Assembly (NCBI GenBank): GCA_031281485.1 | Contig: JAITFI010000027.1 | Span: forward strand, 1-61,775 | DNA: 61,775 nt | Reading direction: 5' to 3' | Origin: Chitinispirillales bacterium | GTDB taxonomy: Bacteria > Fibrobacterota > Chitinivibrionia > Chitinivibrionales > Chitinispirillaceae | Shown: one piece after another, positions 42,173 to 50,211 of the stretch | Layout of the letters: every line of letters starts with the position of its first letter | Numbering within the stretch: position 1 is the stretch's first letter | Program-made: the position numbers and the translations under genes | Notes under the pieces: model-generated | Databases searched by the model: none | What the model was told of the DNA's origin: nothing | What the model saw: only the letters and a program-made list of their open reading frames with translations

Positions 42173-43004
42173 GTTTTTTGTGTTGACAATCATCACACTG
42201 ATGATAGAGTGCGCGAACCCTGTAGACGACGGCGCGTCCGGCGGCCGCTTTACCTTCGCCGTTGCCGATGTGGGACAGGGCCTCGCACAGTTCGGCGTAG
42301 TAGGCAAGCGCGCCGTGGCATGGGACGTGGGGAAAGATTACGTTGCGTGGCGGAGCGCCTACGCAAGCCTCGGCAGCCCGCGCATAGAGTCGGTAATAAT
42401 CTCGCACACCGAATCCGATCACTGCGGCGCGCTGCAATCCTTCGGCTCCAGCCTCGACTGGAGCGGTGAGATAGTGGTCTCTATCTACGAGGACACCGCC
42501 AAACTGCGAGAATCCGCCGCGGCCTGGGCGAATCGAATCAGGTTCAGAACATGCGCCGGAGGCGACACGCTGCGGACGCTTGGCCCCGCCGTGGACATAG
42601 TATGCCTATGGCCGCCGCCCGATCTTGACCAAACCCTGTTTTCCGGAGAGTGGAAGAATCGCTATAGCTTAGTCTTTTCAATCCGCCACGGAAGCGCCCG
42701 CGCCCTGATAACCTCCGACATCGACAACGCCGCCATGACCGAAATAGCCGCCCGCAGTAATTACGGCCTGCGCTCTCAAATCCTATCCGTCCCCCACCAC
42801 GGCAGCGCCGGCTCGGTCAACCCGCTCTTCTTTTCCTACGTTGCCCCTGAGGTAGCCGTCATATCCTGTTCAATCAACAACGTTTACGGCCACCCGTCGC
42901 CGCAAATGGTTGAAGAATTACAGCGTCACGCCGGCAGAATAATGTATACATATAATGATGGTACGATAACGTTCAATAGTAATAGATATTATTGGAACGA
43001 TTGA
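42135..43004 (+). CDS. ComEC/Rec2-like metallo-beta-lactamase-fold lipoprotein
   Basis: A 289-residue protein with a signal peptide and lipobox-like L-M-I-E-C, then a metallo-beta-lactamase domain of the ComEC C-terminal type: F-A-V-A-D-V-G-Q-G, S-H-T-E-S-D-H-C-G-A, L-I-T-S-D-I-D, and S-V-P-H-H-G-S. The zinc motif is H-x-x-S-D-H instead of H-x-H-x-D-H, as in ComEC relatives. It lacks the ComEC channel. A surface or periplasmic nuclease/phosphodiesterase is possible. The gene starts inside the preceding one. Confidence 0.8.
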   Translation: MFMSKYRQVIRFKFFVLTIITLMIECANPVDDGASGGRFTFAVADVGQGLAQFGVVGKRAVAWDVGKDYVAWRSAYASLGSPRIESVIISHTESDHCGALQSFGSSLDWSGEIVVSIYEDTAKLRESAAAWANRIRFRTCAGGDTLRTLGPAVDIVCLWPPPDLDQTLFSGEWKNRYSLVFSIRHGSARALITSDIDNAAMTEIAARSNYGLRSQILSVPHHGSAGSVNPLFFSYVAPEVAVISCSINNVYGHPSPQMVEELQRHAGRIMYTYNDGTITFNSNRYYWND

Positions 43005-43137
43005 TTTTGACGTTGATTTTATATATGCGGGGTTTGGCTTCGCCGAGATAAACAAGTTAGCCCCGCATATCCTATGAAGCCGAAGGCTTCGTCTAAAAAA
43101 AAGAATTTGACTTTAATCTTTTAAAGAATTTGACTTT
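43003..43137. repeat. Modular hairpin repeat element, copy D
   Basis: ATATGCGGGG (43023-43032) and its complement CCCCGCATAT (43061-43070) enclose a 28-nt loop with an inner GGC/GCC mini-hairpin (43036-43044), unlike the 5-nt loop of other copies. CCTATGAA, the GAAGCC/GGCTTC stem (43076-43090) and TTCGTCTAAAAAAAAG follow. Located between convergent genes. Confidence 0.85.
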
Positions 43138-44691
43138 TTAAGCGACCTGCTGCTGAGTCCTGAACTTATAAGGCGTGGTATGGTAGAACTTTCCGAAGCA
43201 CTTTTCCATCTCAATGGCGCTGTCGAAACCGCAAAGATCGGCTATGGACGTTTCGCTTGACCGCGACGACCTCAGCCGTTCTTTCGCCACCTCCGACCGG
43301 CAGTACTGCAGGTAGTTGATGAAGTTGAAGCCGGTATTCCGCTTGATCAGGGTGTTGAGCGACTGCTGGTCCATTCCGCACTTGTTGGCCACGTAGTCTA
43401 TTTTCAGGTCCTTTTTGATGAGTTCTTGTTCGATTACGGCGTTCACCCGTTCGAACACGGCTTTGGCCTCTTCGGAGCGCTCGAAGTTGGAGAGCAGCTG
43501 GGGTTTGCGCAGTTTTGAGACGAGCGCGTACACGGCCAAGGCGATGAGGAAGCCGATGGCGGAGAAGATGCCCCACTGCAGCGCGCTGTTCATGAAGAGC
43601 GGCTTTTGCGTCCTATAGTAATCGTTCCAAGAGAACGGGCTGTACATCTCGTAGACGTTGCTGCCGGTGAGCGATACCTTTTGCACCTTGCCGTCGGCGT
43701 CCAATAGTCTGAGCGCCATATTGCAGCTTATTGTATCGGGCATGGACTTTCCGAAAGCCTCTTTGGGCACCGAGGCGCGGATGTTGTACCCCTTGAATTC
43801 GCTGAGCCCCACGTTGTAGGGGTAGTCTATGCTTGTGGATTTGGGTATAGGTTTGAACGCGCCGTCGGCGATCTCGGCGCGGTAGTTCACCGCGTACGGG
43901 ACGACTTTTTCGAGCGGCACCACGATGAAGATCGTGCGGTCTGTGGGGTAAGGGGCCCTTTTGCGGGTCGGGTCGATCATGATCTCCAAGCCCGCGTCGG
44001 CAAGATCTTTGCCGGGCTGTTTGCTGTAGAAGCTGGGATCCGTCACGTAGACTTGGAAAATCAGCTCCTTTTCATTCCATATCACAGCGCCCCACGCCGA
44101 CTTTTGGGGGTCTACTATACCATTGAACTTCTGCACTTCGGCGCCGGCGTACGTGTATATGGAATCTTCAACGAGGAGGCCTTCACTGTTGCGGACGACC
44201 CTCTTGCCGGCCGGTTTTAACTCTTGCGCGGGGGCGCCGCTAGGCAAGTAGGGCACTTCGATCATCTTGCGGTCTATAGATTTGTGGGTGAGGAATATCC
44301 CCTCCTGCCGCGCCACCTGCGGCGCGCCGCCTGATATCGCCGCCTCGGCTAATATGCCGATACCGGTGAAGAGCTGATTTTGCAGGTTGTAGGTGTTCCA
44401 AATGAGCTTGTAGGGCGGCCGCGAGATCGTACCCAGCGACACAATCATCGGGCTGTCGCTATGCTCGGGGATGTAGCGCGCCTGCAGGTCTACCTTGGTG
44501 ACGTTGCGGCACTCGACGTTCAGGGAGATGGTGCAGCTCATCTCCGGAATGACGGAGCCGGCAAGCGGCGACTCGAACGTTATGCAGTTTGATTGGGCGC
44601 TTGCTATGGCGATGCCGCCAACGACAAAGACCGCGACGGCAAGCAACGCCATCGCGCGGATAACAGCCGATTTTATATTGAGGTAGTTCAT
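43138..44691 (-). CDS. Membrane-spanning AraC-type regulator with extracytoplasmic CBM9-like domain
   Basis: About 517 residues. A signal-anchor helix (about 10-35), an extracytoplasmic beta domain (about 40-370) with W-G-A-V-I-W-N-E-K-E-L-I-F-Q-V-Y-V-T-D-P-S-F, as in CBM9-like carbohydrate-binding domains, a second helix (about 378-402) and a cytoplasmic AraC DNA-binding domain (D-Y-V-A-N-K-C-G-M-D-Q-Q-S-L-N-T-L-I-K-R ... I-A-D-L-C-G-F-D-S). This layout would let a bound sugar outside control transcription directly. I start at M-N-Y-L-N-I-K (44691); an ATG six codons upstream exists. The tRNA gene lies upstream. Confidence 0.82.
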   Translation of the reverse strand: MNYLNIKSAVIRAMALLAVAVFVVGGIAIASAQSNCITFESPLAGSVIPEMSCTISLNVECRNVTKVDLQARYIPEHSDSPMIVSLGTISRPPYKLIWNTYNLQNQLFTGIGILAEAAISGGAPQVARQEGIFLTHKSIDRKMIEVPYLPSGAPAQELKPAGKRVVRNSEGLLVEDSIYTYAGAEVQKFNGIVDPQKSAWGAVIWNEKELIFQVYVTDPSFYSKQPGKDLADAGLEIMIDPTRKRAPYPTDRTIFIVVPLEKVVPYAVNYRAEIADGAFKPIPKSTSIDYPYNVGLSEFKGYNIRASVPKEAFGKSMPDTISCNMALRLLDADGKVQKVSLTGSNVYEMYSPFSWNDYYRTQKPLFMNSALQWGIFSAIGFLIALAVYALVSKLRKPQLLSNFERSEEAKAVFERVNAVIEQELIKKDLKIDYVANKCGMDQQSLNTLIKRNTGFNFINYLQYCRSEVAKERLRSSRSSETSIADLCGFDSAIEMEKCFGKFYHTTPYKFRTQQQVA

Positions 44692-44793
44692 TTTAACTCG
44701 CCGACGCATTTATGTAAACGCCCCGTCCCGGCTTGCGCAAAGCCATGACAGGCGATTGCTACTATATAAACATTATGGACTACGGACACACAA

Positions 44794-44867
44794 TGGGCGC
44801 AGCTGGACTCGAACCAGCGGTCTCCGCGATGTGAACGCGGCGCTCTAACCAGCTGAGCCATGCGCCC
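44794..44867 (-). tRNA. tRNA-Val (anticodon CAC)
   Basis: A complete 74-nt cloverleaf on the minus strand. The acceptor GGGCGCA pairs with TGCGCCC; the D-arm GCTC/GAGC, anticodon stem CCGCG/CGCGG with loop TTCACAT (anticodon CAC), and T-arm GCTGG/CCAGC with TTCGAGT are all intact. The discriminator base is A and CCA is not encoded. Confidence 0.97.
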
Positions 44868-44950
44868 CAAAGACACAAAATACTTGATTTTTTTAGTAAA
44901 GTCAATAAAAATCTTTATTTTTTTAATTTTTCTAAAAATTAAGAATAAAA

Positions 44951-44980
44951 TTGAGGATCCAAATACATGCGGCATTATAT
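44951..44980 (+). promoter_or_regulatory. Promoter of the cation-chloride-cotransporter-type gene, leaderless arrangement
   Basis: TTGAGG, a 17-18-bp spacer and ATTATA/TTATAT end about 12 nt before ATG 44992. No ribosome site lies between them, so the mRNA would start at or near the start codon. Confidence 0.45.
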
Positions 44981-44991
44981 ATTTTATATCT

Positions 44992-47286
44992 ATGCAAGCA
45001 GTTAACCCGACAATCGGTTCAACATCGCCGCCACCGCCCCAGCAAGGCGAGGGCGAGGCCGTCGCCGCCCCCCCGGATATGAAGAAGTTCTCCACCTTTG
45101 AGGGCGTCTTCCTGCCCACCATACTCACCATCTTCGGCCTCGTCATATTCATGCGCGCCACATTCGTCACCGGGCACGCCGGCATATACCAGGCCCTCGG
45201 CATATTGATCGCCGCCAAGTCGATCACCACGCTCACGGGGCTTTCCATCTCCGCCATCGCCACCAACACCGAGGTCAAGGGCGGCGGGGTGTATTACCTT
45301 ATATCCCGTTCGCTCGGGCCCGAATTCGGCGGGGCCATAGCGCTTACCATCTTTATATCTCAGTCGCTCTCGATACCGTTCTACCTCATCGGTTTCGCCG
45401 AGGCCACGGTGCTCACGTTCCCGGAGCTCGACATATACTTCGACCTGATCGCCTACGCGATCTTCGCCGCCACCGCCATTCTGTCGTTGCGCGGCGCCGC
45501 CGTGGTGGTCAAGGCGCAGTACTTGGTGCTGGCCATACTGGTACTTTCCATAGTGGCGTTCCTTACCGGCGCGGTTATCCACTTTGACTTCCAAACCTTT
45601 GCCGATAACGCTAAGCCGCTTGAGGGCAGCAAATACACCTTTTGGATGCTCTTCGCCATATACTTCCCGGCGGTAACCGGCATTCTATCCGGGGTTAACA
45701 TGTCGGGCGACCTGAAGAACCCGGCGCGCGCTATCCCGATAGGTACGCTTTTGGCCATAGGCGTCGCATTCTTAGTCTATGCCGCCGAGATGATCCTCTG
45801 CGGCGGCTCTATATCGCGTGAAGGCCTGACGGAAACGCCATACGAGAGCATACTGCACCTTTGGGACCCCGTCACGTCTTTCCTCGTGGTGCCGGGAGTG
45901 ATGGCCGCCACGCTTTCGAGCGCGCTTGGCATAATCTTGGGCGCGCCGCGCGTGCTGCAGTCGCTTGCCCAAGACAAGATACTCAAGCCGGTCAACATAT
46001 TCGCGAAGGTAACGCCCGAGGGCGAGCCGAGAAGGGCGCTTTTCGTCACTATCGCCATCAGCTTCGCCGTAATATACATAGCCTGCCGCAACGGCAGCGG
46101 CGGCGGTGCGCTCAACATGGTCGCGTCGGTGGTCTCCATGTTCTTCCTATGGACCTACGGGATAATCAACTTAGCCGCCTTTGTGGAGTCGTTCAGCCGC
46201 AACCCGTCCTTCCGTCCGCGATTCAAGTTCTTCCACTGGTTCGGCGCGCTCGTAGGCGCGGTGGCCTGCTTCGCCGCCACGCTGCTGATCAACGTGACGG
46301 CGGCGCTCTTGGCCGGCGTCTGCTTCGCCGGCATATTCTTCTACGTGCGTAAGTACGTTATGTCCGTCTCCTTCGGCGACGCCCGACGCGGCTTCACATA
46401 CTCGCGCACCAGAGACAACCTGCTCACCCTGTCGTCGCTTCCGGCGCACCCCAAAAACTGGCGTCCCACGGTAGTCGCCTTCGCCGGCGACCCTACCGAC
46501 CGGCTTCACTTGGTGAAGTACGCCGACTGGCTGTCGAGCGGACGCGGCATACTGACAATCGCGACGATGGTCAGGGGCGACATGAGCGAGATGGCCGATA
46601 CGCGCGCCGGGCTTGTGGCCACGTTCCAAGAATTTCTAAACAAAAACCGCATAAGGGCCTTCCCGGAGGTACTGGTCACGCCCGACTACAACACCGGTAT
46701 AACCCACTTCCTGCAGGCGAACTCTATAGGCCCCATAAAGCCGAACCTCGCCATCTTCGGTTGGTCCGGCGACCCGGCTCACGCCGCGTCTTTCATGGAA
46801 AGCATCAGAGTCGCCTCAATGCTCAACATGAGCGTAGGCCTGATCCACGGACGCGAACTGCCCGACCCCAACCCTCGCAACCGCCGCAACCGCCGCATAG
46901 ACATCTGGTGGCGCGGTATGCGCAACGGGTCGCTGATGGTCATCTTAGCCCACCTTATGGCCCTGAACTCGGAGTGGACCGGCACCAAGATACGGATATT
47001 GCGCGTGGCCTACACGCCGGAGGAACAGGCCAAAGCGAGGGAGGAATTGGAACGCCTGATCGAGGCTGCGAGAATGGATGTAGAGGTAGAGCCGATAATC
47101 TCCGACGACACCTTCCCGAACCTCTTGCGGCGCTATTCCGGTTTGTCAACCGTGGTATTCTTAGGCTTCAGCGCCGACGCGGACACAGACCCGATGAAAT
47201 TCCAAGAGGCGTATACGGGGTTGCTTCAAGGTATGCCGACTACGATAATGATTCAGTCTACCGGGGAGGCGGACTTGTTGTCGTGA
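44992..47286 (+). CDS. Cation-chloride-cotransporter-type amino acid permease family transporter
   Basis: A 764-residue member of the APC superfamily resembling SLC12 transporters. A Pro-rich N-terminus leads into about twelve helices, beginning F-E-G-V-F-L-P-T-I-L-T-I-F-G-L-V-I-F-M-R, with V-K-G-G-G-V-Y-Y-L-I-S-R-S and P-A-V-T-G-I-L-S-G-V-N-M-S-G-D-L. A cytoplasmic C-terminal domain with a universal-stress-like fold follows (W-R-P-T-V-V-A-F-A-G-D-P). Ion specificity cannot be told. The start at 44992 is preferred; an upstream in-frame ATG at 44860 lies within the tRNA gene and is rejected. Confidence 0.9.
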   Translation: MQAVNPTIGSTSPPPPQQGEGEAVAAPPDMKKFSTFEGVFLPTILTIFGLVIFMRATFVTGHAGIYQALGILIAAKSITTLTGLSISAIATNTEVKGGGVYYLISRSLGPEFGGAIALTIFISQSLSIPFYLIGFAEATVLTFPELDIYFDLIAYAIFAATAILSLRGAAVVVKAQYLVLAILVLSIVAFLTGAVIHFDFQTFADNAKPLEGSKYTFWMLFAIYFPAVTGILSGVNMSGDLKNPARAIPIGTLLAIGVAFLVYAAEMILCGGSISREGLTETPYESILHLWDPVTSFLVVPGVMAATLSSALGIILGAPRVLQSLAQDKILKPVNIFAKVTPEGEPRRALFVTIAISFAVIYIACRNGSGGGALNMVASVVSMFFLWTYGIINLAAFVESFSRNPSFRPRFKFFHWFGALVGAVACFAATLLINVTAALLAGVCFAGIFFYVRKYVMSVSFGDARRGFTYSRTRDNLLTLSSLPAHPKNWRPTVVAFAGDPTDRLHLVKYADWLSSGRGILTIATMVRGDMSEMADTRAGLVATFQEFLNKNRIRAFPEVLVTPDYNTGITHFLQANSIGPIKPNLAIFGWSGDPAHAASFMESIRVASMLNMSVGLIHGRELPDPNPRNRRNRRIDIWWRGMRNGSLMVILAHLMALNSEWTGTKIRILRVAYTPEEQAKAREELERLIEAARMDVEVEPIISDDTFPNLLRRYSGLSTVVFLGFSADADTDPMKFQEAYTGLLQGMPTTIMIQSTGEADLLS

Positions 47287-47292
47287 TGGAAG

Positions 47293-47320
47293 CGCGTCCC
47301 CCCGCGACCGGGGGGACGCG
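47293..47320. terminator. Perfect 11-bp GC-rich stem-loop between convergent genes
   Basis: CGCGTCCCCCC pairs with GGGGGGACGCG around a 6-nt loop. There is no U-tract on either side, so it may be a 3' end stabiliser or a factor-dependent terminator. Confidence 0.6.
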
Positions 47321-47333
47321 TGACTTGGGGCGC

Positions 47334-48332
47334 CTATCGGTCCTTTGCTTTCGCCTCTTCCGCCGCCGCCGCGTCCGCTTCCGCCTGAGCTTTTACTTTC
47401 GCCTCTTCCGCTGCCGCCGCCGCCGCGTCCGCTTCCGCCTGAGCTTTTATTTTCGCCTCTTCAGCCGCCTCCGCTTCCGCTCTGGCGTTTTCCGCTTGCA
47501 TTGCCGCGTAAGCCTCCGCCGCCGCTTGTTCCGCCGCCGCCCTTTCCGCCGCTTCTCTCTCCGCCGCCGCTTTTTTGCTGACTCTTTTTTTCTTTTTGGC
47601 GTTGACGGCCGCAAGAGAATCAGCACGCCTCTTTTCATCGACGCTTCCATCTTTGCCGTAATAGGTGTAACGGATTGTTCTTGTTGTTATTCCGGGAATC
47701 GCGCTGTGCTTTTCCTTCTCTATGGCTGTGACCGGAAGTCCATCGTAGTCATACTCATACTTGTAGGATGTGACAATTTCGCCCTCTCCTTCATACGAGC
47801 CTTCGGATGTAACGACATTATTGGAACTTTCGTATTTATGAAGCAATAAAGTAATCAGCCATTTAGGAGTTTTTGAGTTACAAAGCGGCGATTTCATATT
47901 GTCATAAGAATAAAAAGTATTATCATACTCGCTTCTCGCGCTAATCAGGTTGAAGCCCTCATAATTATATTCCCCGCCCGCACCGTCACTGACAATATAT
48001 CCGTATTTGTCTATGGTGTATGCGCTACCGGAGGATTCGCCGTCATCCGCGGTTACCGTATTGCCGTTTACGACAAACTTTCGATCACCCGCCGTAATCA
48101 AATTATCGCCGTAGGTAATCGTCATATCGTCTATTTTGACGATACGGTTTTGCTTATCGTACTCAAACCTCTGTACGTTGCCCTGATCGTCGACGACGGT
48201 TTCAAGCAATTTTACATCGCCGCCCCCATTGCCGTCGGAACCGGTTAATACCGCCTTGCCGCAAGAAACGGTTAATGCCGCGGCAAGCCCTAAGGTCGCC
48301 GTAATTGCGAGTTTTGCAAATTGCTTTTTCAT
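47334..48332 (-). CDS. Lipoprotein with C-terminal Ala/Glu/Lys helical repeat
   Basis: A 332-residue lipoprotein with lipobox L-T-V-S-C. Its middle is rich in short YD/RHS-like beta units (F-E-Y-D-K-Q-N-R-I-V-K-I-D-D, Y-T-I-D-K-Y-G-Y-I-V-S-D), resembling extracellular YD-type repeats. The C-terminal ~90 residues form a TolA-like Ala/Glu/Lys helix with a nearly perfect ~16-residue repeat (A-E-E-A-K-V-K-A-Q-A-E-A-D-A-A), repeated also at DNA level. The family is unrecognised. GAGG precedes the ATG. Confidence 0.7.
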   Translation of the reverse strand: MKKQFAKLAITATLGLAAALTVSCGKAVLTGSDGNGGGDVKLLETVVDDQGNVQRFEYDKQNRIVKIDDMTITYGDNLITAGDRKFVVNGNTVTADDGESSGSAYTIDKYGYIVSDGAGGEYNYEGFNLISARSEYDNTFYSYDNMKSPLCNSKTPKWLITLLLHKYESSNNVVTSEGSYEGEGEIVTSYKYEYDYDGLPVTAIEKEKHSAIPGITTRTIRYTYYGKDGSVDEKRRADSLAAVNAKKKKRVSKKAAAEREAAERAAAEQAAAEAYAAMQAENARAEAEAAEEAKIKAQAEADAAAAAAEEAKVKAQAEADAAAAEEAKAKDR

Positions 48333-48550
48333 ATTGCGTTACCTCACTGTTTTGAATGGTGAAAATTCAGTTAATCCTTAACGGCCGTCCAACCCGATGT
48401 ATATAATATAAATTACGCCGACCCGACCCGTCAAGAAATTAGGTGCAAAATCAGAATTTTTGGATTTTGGGGTGTCCGCGAAGTATATTTATAGGATAGG
48501 GTTGATGTCTTACTTGATAACATACTTAACAATCTTTGACGGAGGTTTTT

Positions 48551-49183
48551 ATGCGGTTACGTAATTGGATGGGTCTGGGACGTGCGCTGGCGGTTGCGGC
48601 GGCGGTGGGGTGCGGGGGGGATGGTAATCCGTCGGGCGGGGACGGATCGTTCGAGACGGTGACGTTGGGCGGGTTGAAGTGGATGGTGAAGAATTTGGAC
48701 GTGCAGACGGCGGATTCATGGTGTTACGGTGAGGGCGGCGAAGCAGACGTTGATGGTGAATTGAAAACGCTGTCGTCATCAGAGATACAAGCGAATTGTG
48801 CTAAGTATGGTAGGCTGTATACGTGGGAGGCGGCGAAGAGAGCATGTCAGTCGGTTGGGAAGAGGTTGCCGACGCGTGAGGAGTGGGCGGCTTTGGTAAC
48901 GGCTGCGGGGGGTTCATCGGCGGGTAAGAAATTGAAATCGACGAGCGGATGGAATAGCAATGGTAATGGGACGAATGATTATGGATTTTCGGCTCTGCCG
49001 GGCGGCCGCCGCGAATCCGGCGGCTTTTTCTTCGAAGTCGGCAACCTCGGCTACTGGTGGACGGCTACGGAGAACGGGAGTATCGGCGCCTACTTCCGGA
49101 ATATGCACTACGACTACGACAACGTGGGCGAGGGCAACGACTTCAGGAGCTACGGGTTCTCTGTTAGGTGCCTCCATGACTGA
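48551..49183 (+). CDS. FISUMP-domain lipoprotein
   Basis: A 210-residue protein with lipobox-like A-A-V-G-C and one FISUMP domain: L-G-G-L-K-W-M-V-K-N-L-D, K-Y-G-R-L-Y-T-W-E-A-A-K, R-L-P-T-R-E-E-W, D-Y-G-F-S-A-L-P-G-G and F-S-V-R-C. GGAGG upstream supports ATG 48551. It differs from the tandem array in its N-terminus and has a shorter first loop. Role unknown; the fold is related to C-type-lectin/FGE domains. Confidence 0.85.
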   Translation: MRLRNWMGLGRALAVAAAVGCGGDGNPSGGDGSFETVTLGGLKWMVKNLDVQTADSWCYGEGGEADVDGELKTLSSSEIQANCAKYGRLYTWEAAKRACQSVGKRLPTREEWAALVTAAGGSSAGKKLKSTSGWNSNGNGTNDYGFSALPGGRRESGGFFFEVGNLGYWWTATENGSIGAYFRNMHYDYDNVGEGNDFRSYGFSVRCLHD

Positions 49184-49266
49184 AGCGCGGTACGGTAGGC
49201 GAAGCCAACCGTATCGCGCCGCGGATACACCTATTTCTATATGGCCGGTTAGGCAAAATAAAAAAT

Positions 49267-49295
49267 TTGCAAATATACTGACACATTTATTATAT
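49267..49295 (+). promoter_or_regulatory. Promoter of the second PD-(D/E)XK-like gene
   Basis: TTGCAA, a 17-bp spacer and TTATAT (49290-49295), repeating the minus-strand promoter at 12265-12237. The sequence down to the ribosome site is also conserved. Confidence 0.65.
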
Positions 49296-49346
49296 TGCCG
49301 TATGATGTATTAAAAACACGAAATAAATAATAAATTTGGAGGCATT

Positions 49347-50099
49347 ATGAACAAAAAGAACCCAATTAAAAGCGCAACAAAAAAAGCGCCCAAAAAGGTA
49401 GCGAAAAAGACCTATTCAAAGAAGAAAACTCCGCCGAAACCGAGACGGATCACGCTTGACGAATTTGTGGCTGTTACAGCTGAAAATCACGCCAAAACCG
49501 AGGTCGCGATTCAAGGGCTATCTGAAAATCACGCAAAAACAGAGGCCGCAATTCGAGAGTTGTCTATCGTAAATAAAAAGACGTCTGAAACGCTTCAGGA
49601 GACACTGCGCTCCGTTGATAGAATGTCAGATAGAGTTGATAGGCTATCCGAAAACATTGGCGGCGTGAATAATCGGCTTGGCACCATAATGGAGCTTATC
49701 GTTGTTCCTAAATTGCGTCACAACATGAACGCGCAAGGCCATAATTTTGATATATCGGAACCGGATAGGCGAATACGCGGCGTTATCGCCGGTAGAAAAG
49801 AAGACATCACCCAAGTAGATTTGCTCTTACGCGGCCCCACAGAAGCATTGGCCGTGGAAGTAAAAACCCGCCTGAGAGAATTACACGTGAGGGAGCATTT
49901 AGAGCGTTTGCAGGATTTACGCGACCGCGAAGATGAAGCGGGTATTAAAGACAGAAAACTCTTTGGAGCCGTTGTTGGTGTCGCTATAGACGATACCGCG
50001 AAGAAAATTGCAAGGGAAAACGGCTTGTACATTGTGAAAATACACGAAGAAGAAGGCAAATTGGACATAGAAAAGCCTGAAACATGTCGAACTTGGTAG
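49347..50099 (+). CDS. PD-(D/E)XK-like domain protein with histone-H1-like basic tail, paralogue 2
   Basis: A 250-residue paralogue of the gene at 11444. Same Lys-rich tail (K-S-A-T-K-K-A-P-K-K-V-A-K-K), a coiled coil in which E-N-H-A-K-T-E is repeated, and a C-terminal domain with T-Q-V-D-L-L-L-R and A-L-A-V-E-V-K-T-R for the D...E-x-K core. L-F-G-A-V-V-G-V is shared too. GGAGG precedes the ATG. A DNA-binding nuclease-like role is inferred from motifs only. Confidence 0.75.
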   Translation: MNKKNPIKSATKKAPKKVAKKTYSKKKTPPKPRRITLDEFVAVTAENHAKTEVAIQGLSENHAKTEAAIRELSIVNKKTSETLQETLRSVDRMSDRVDRLSENIGGVNNRLGTIMELIVVPKLRHNMNAQGHNFDISEPDRRIRGVIAGRKEDITQVDLLLRGPTEALAVEVKTRLRELHVREHLERLQDLRDREDEAGIKDRKLFGAVVGVAIDDTAKKIARENGLYIVKIHEEEGKLDIEKPETCRTW

Positions 50100-50134
50100 A
50101 ACAAATTGCCCCGCGTGGAAGTACCCAATATAAA

Positions 50135-50211
50135 TTACGCCGCCGCAACCGCTCGTATAATTCTGTCCATAGGGTTGATCCTTTGGGTTAATGGGTAAGT
50201 AGTAATATAAA
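50135..50211 (-). pseudogene. Remnant of a deleted sixth FISUMP gene with its spacer
   Basis: Downstream of the last array gene, the constant spacer recurs (50173-50211) and is followed by ATG and 10 codons (M-D-R-I-I-R-A-V-A-A-A) before a TAA at 50135. The codons resemble the array's signal peptide. It looks like the stump of a further copy. Confidence 0.6.

Noticed and set aside
44860-44991. Upstream start for the cation-chloride-cotransporter-type gene
   Set aside because: The start codon lies in the tRNA-Val gene and the added residues are translated AT-rich spacer.
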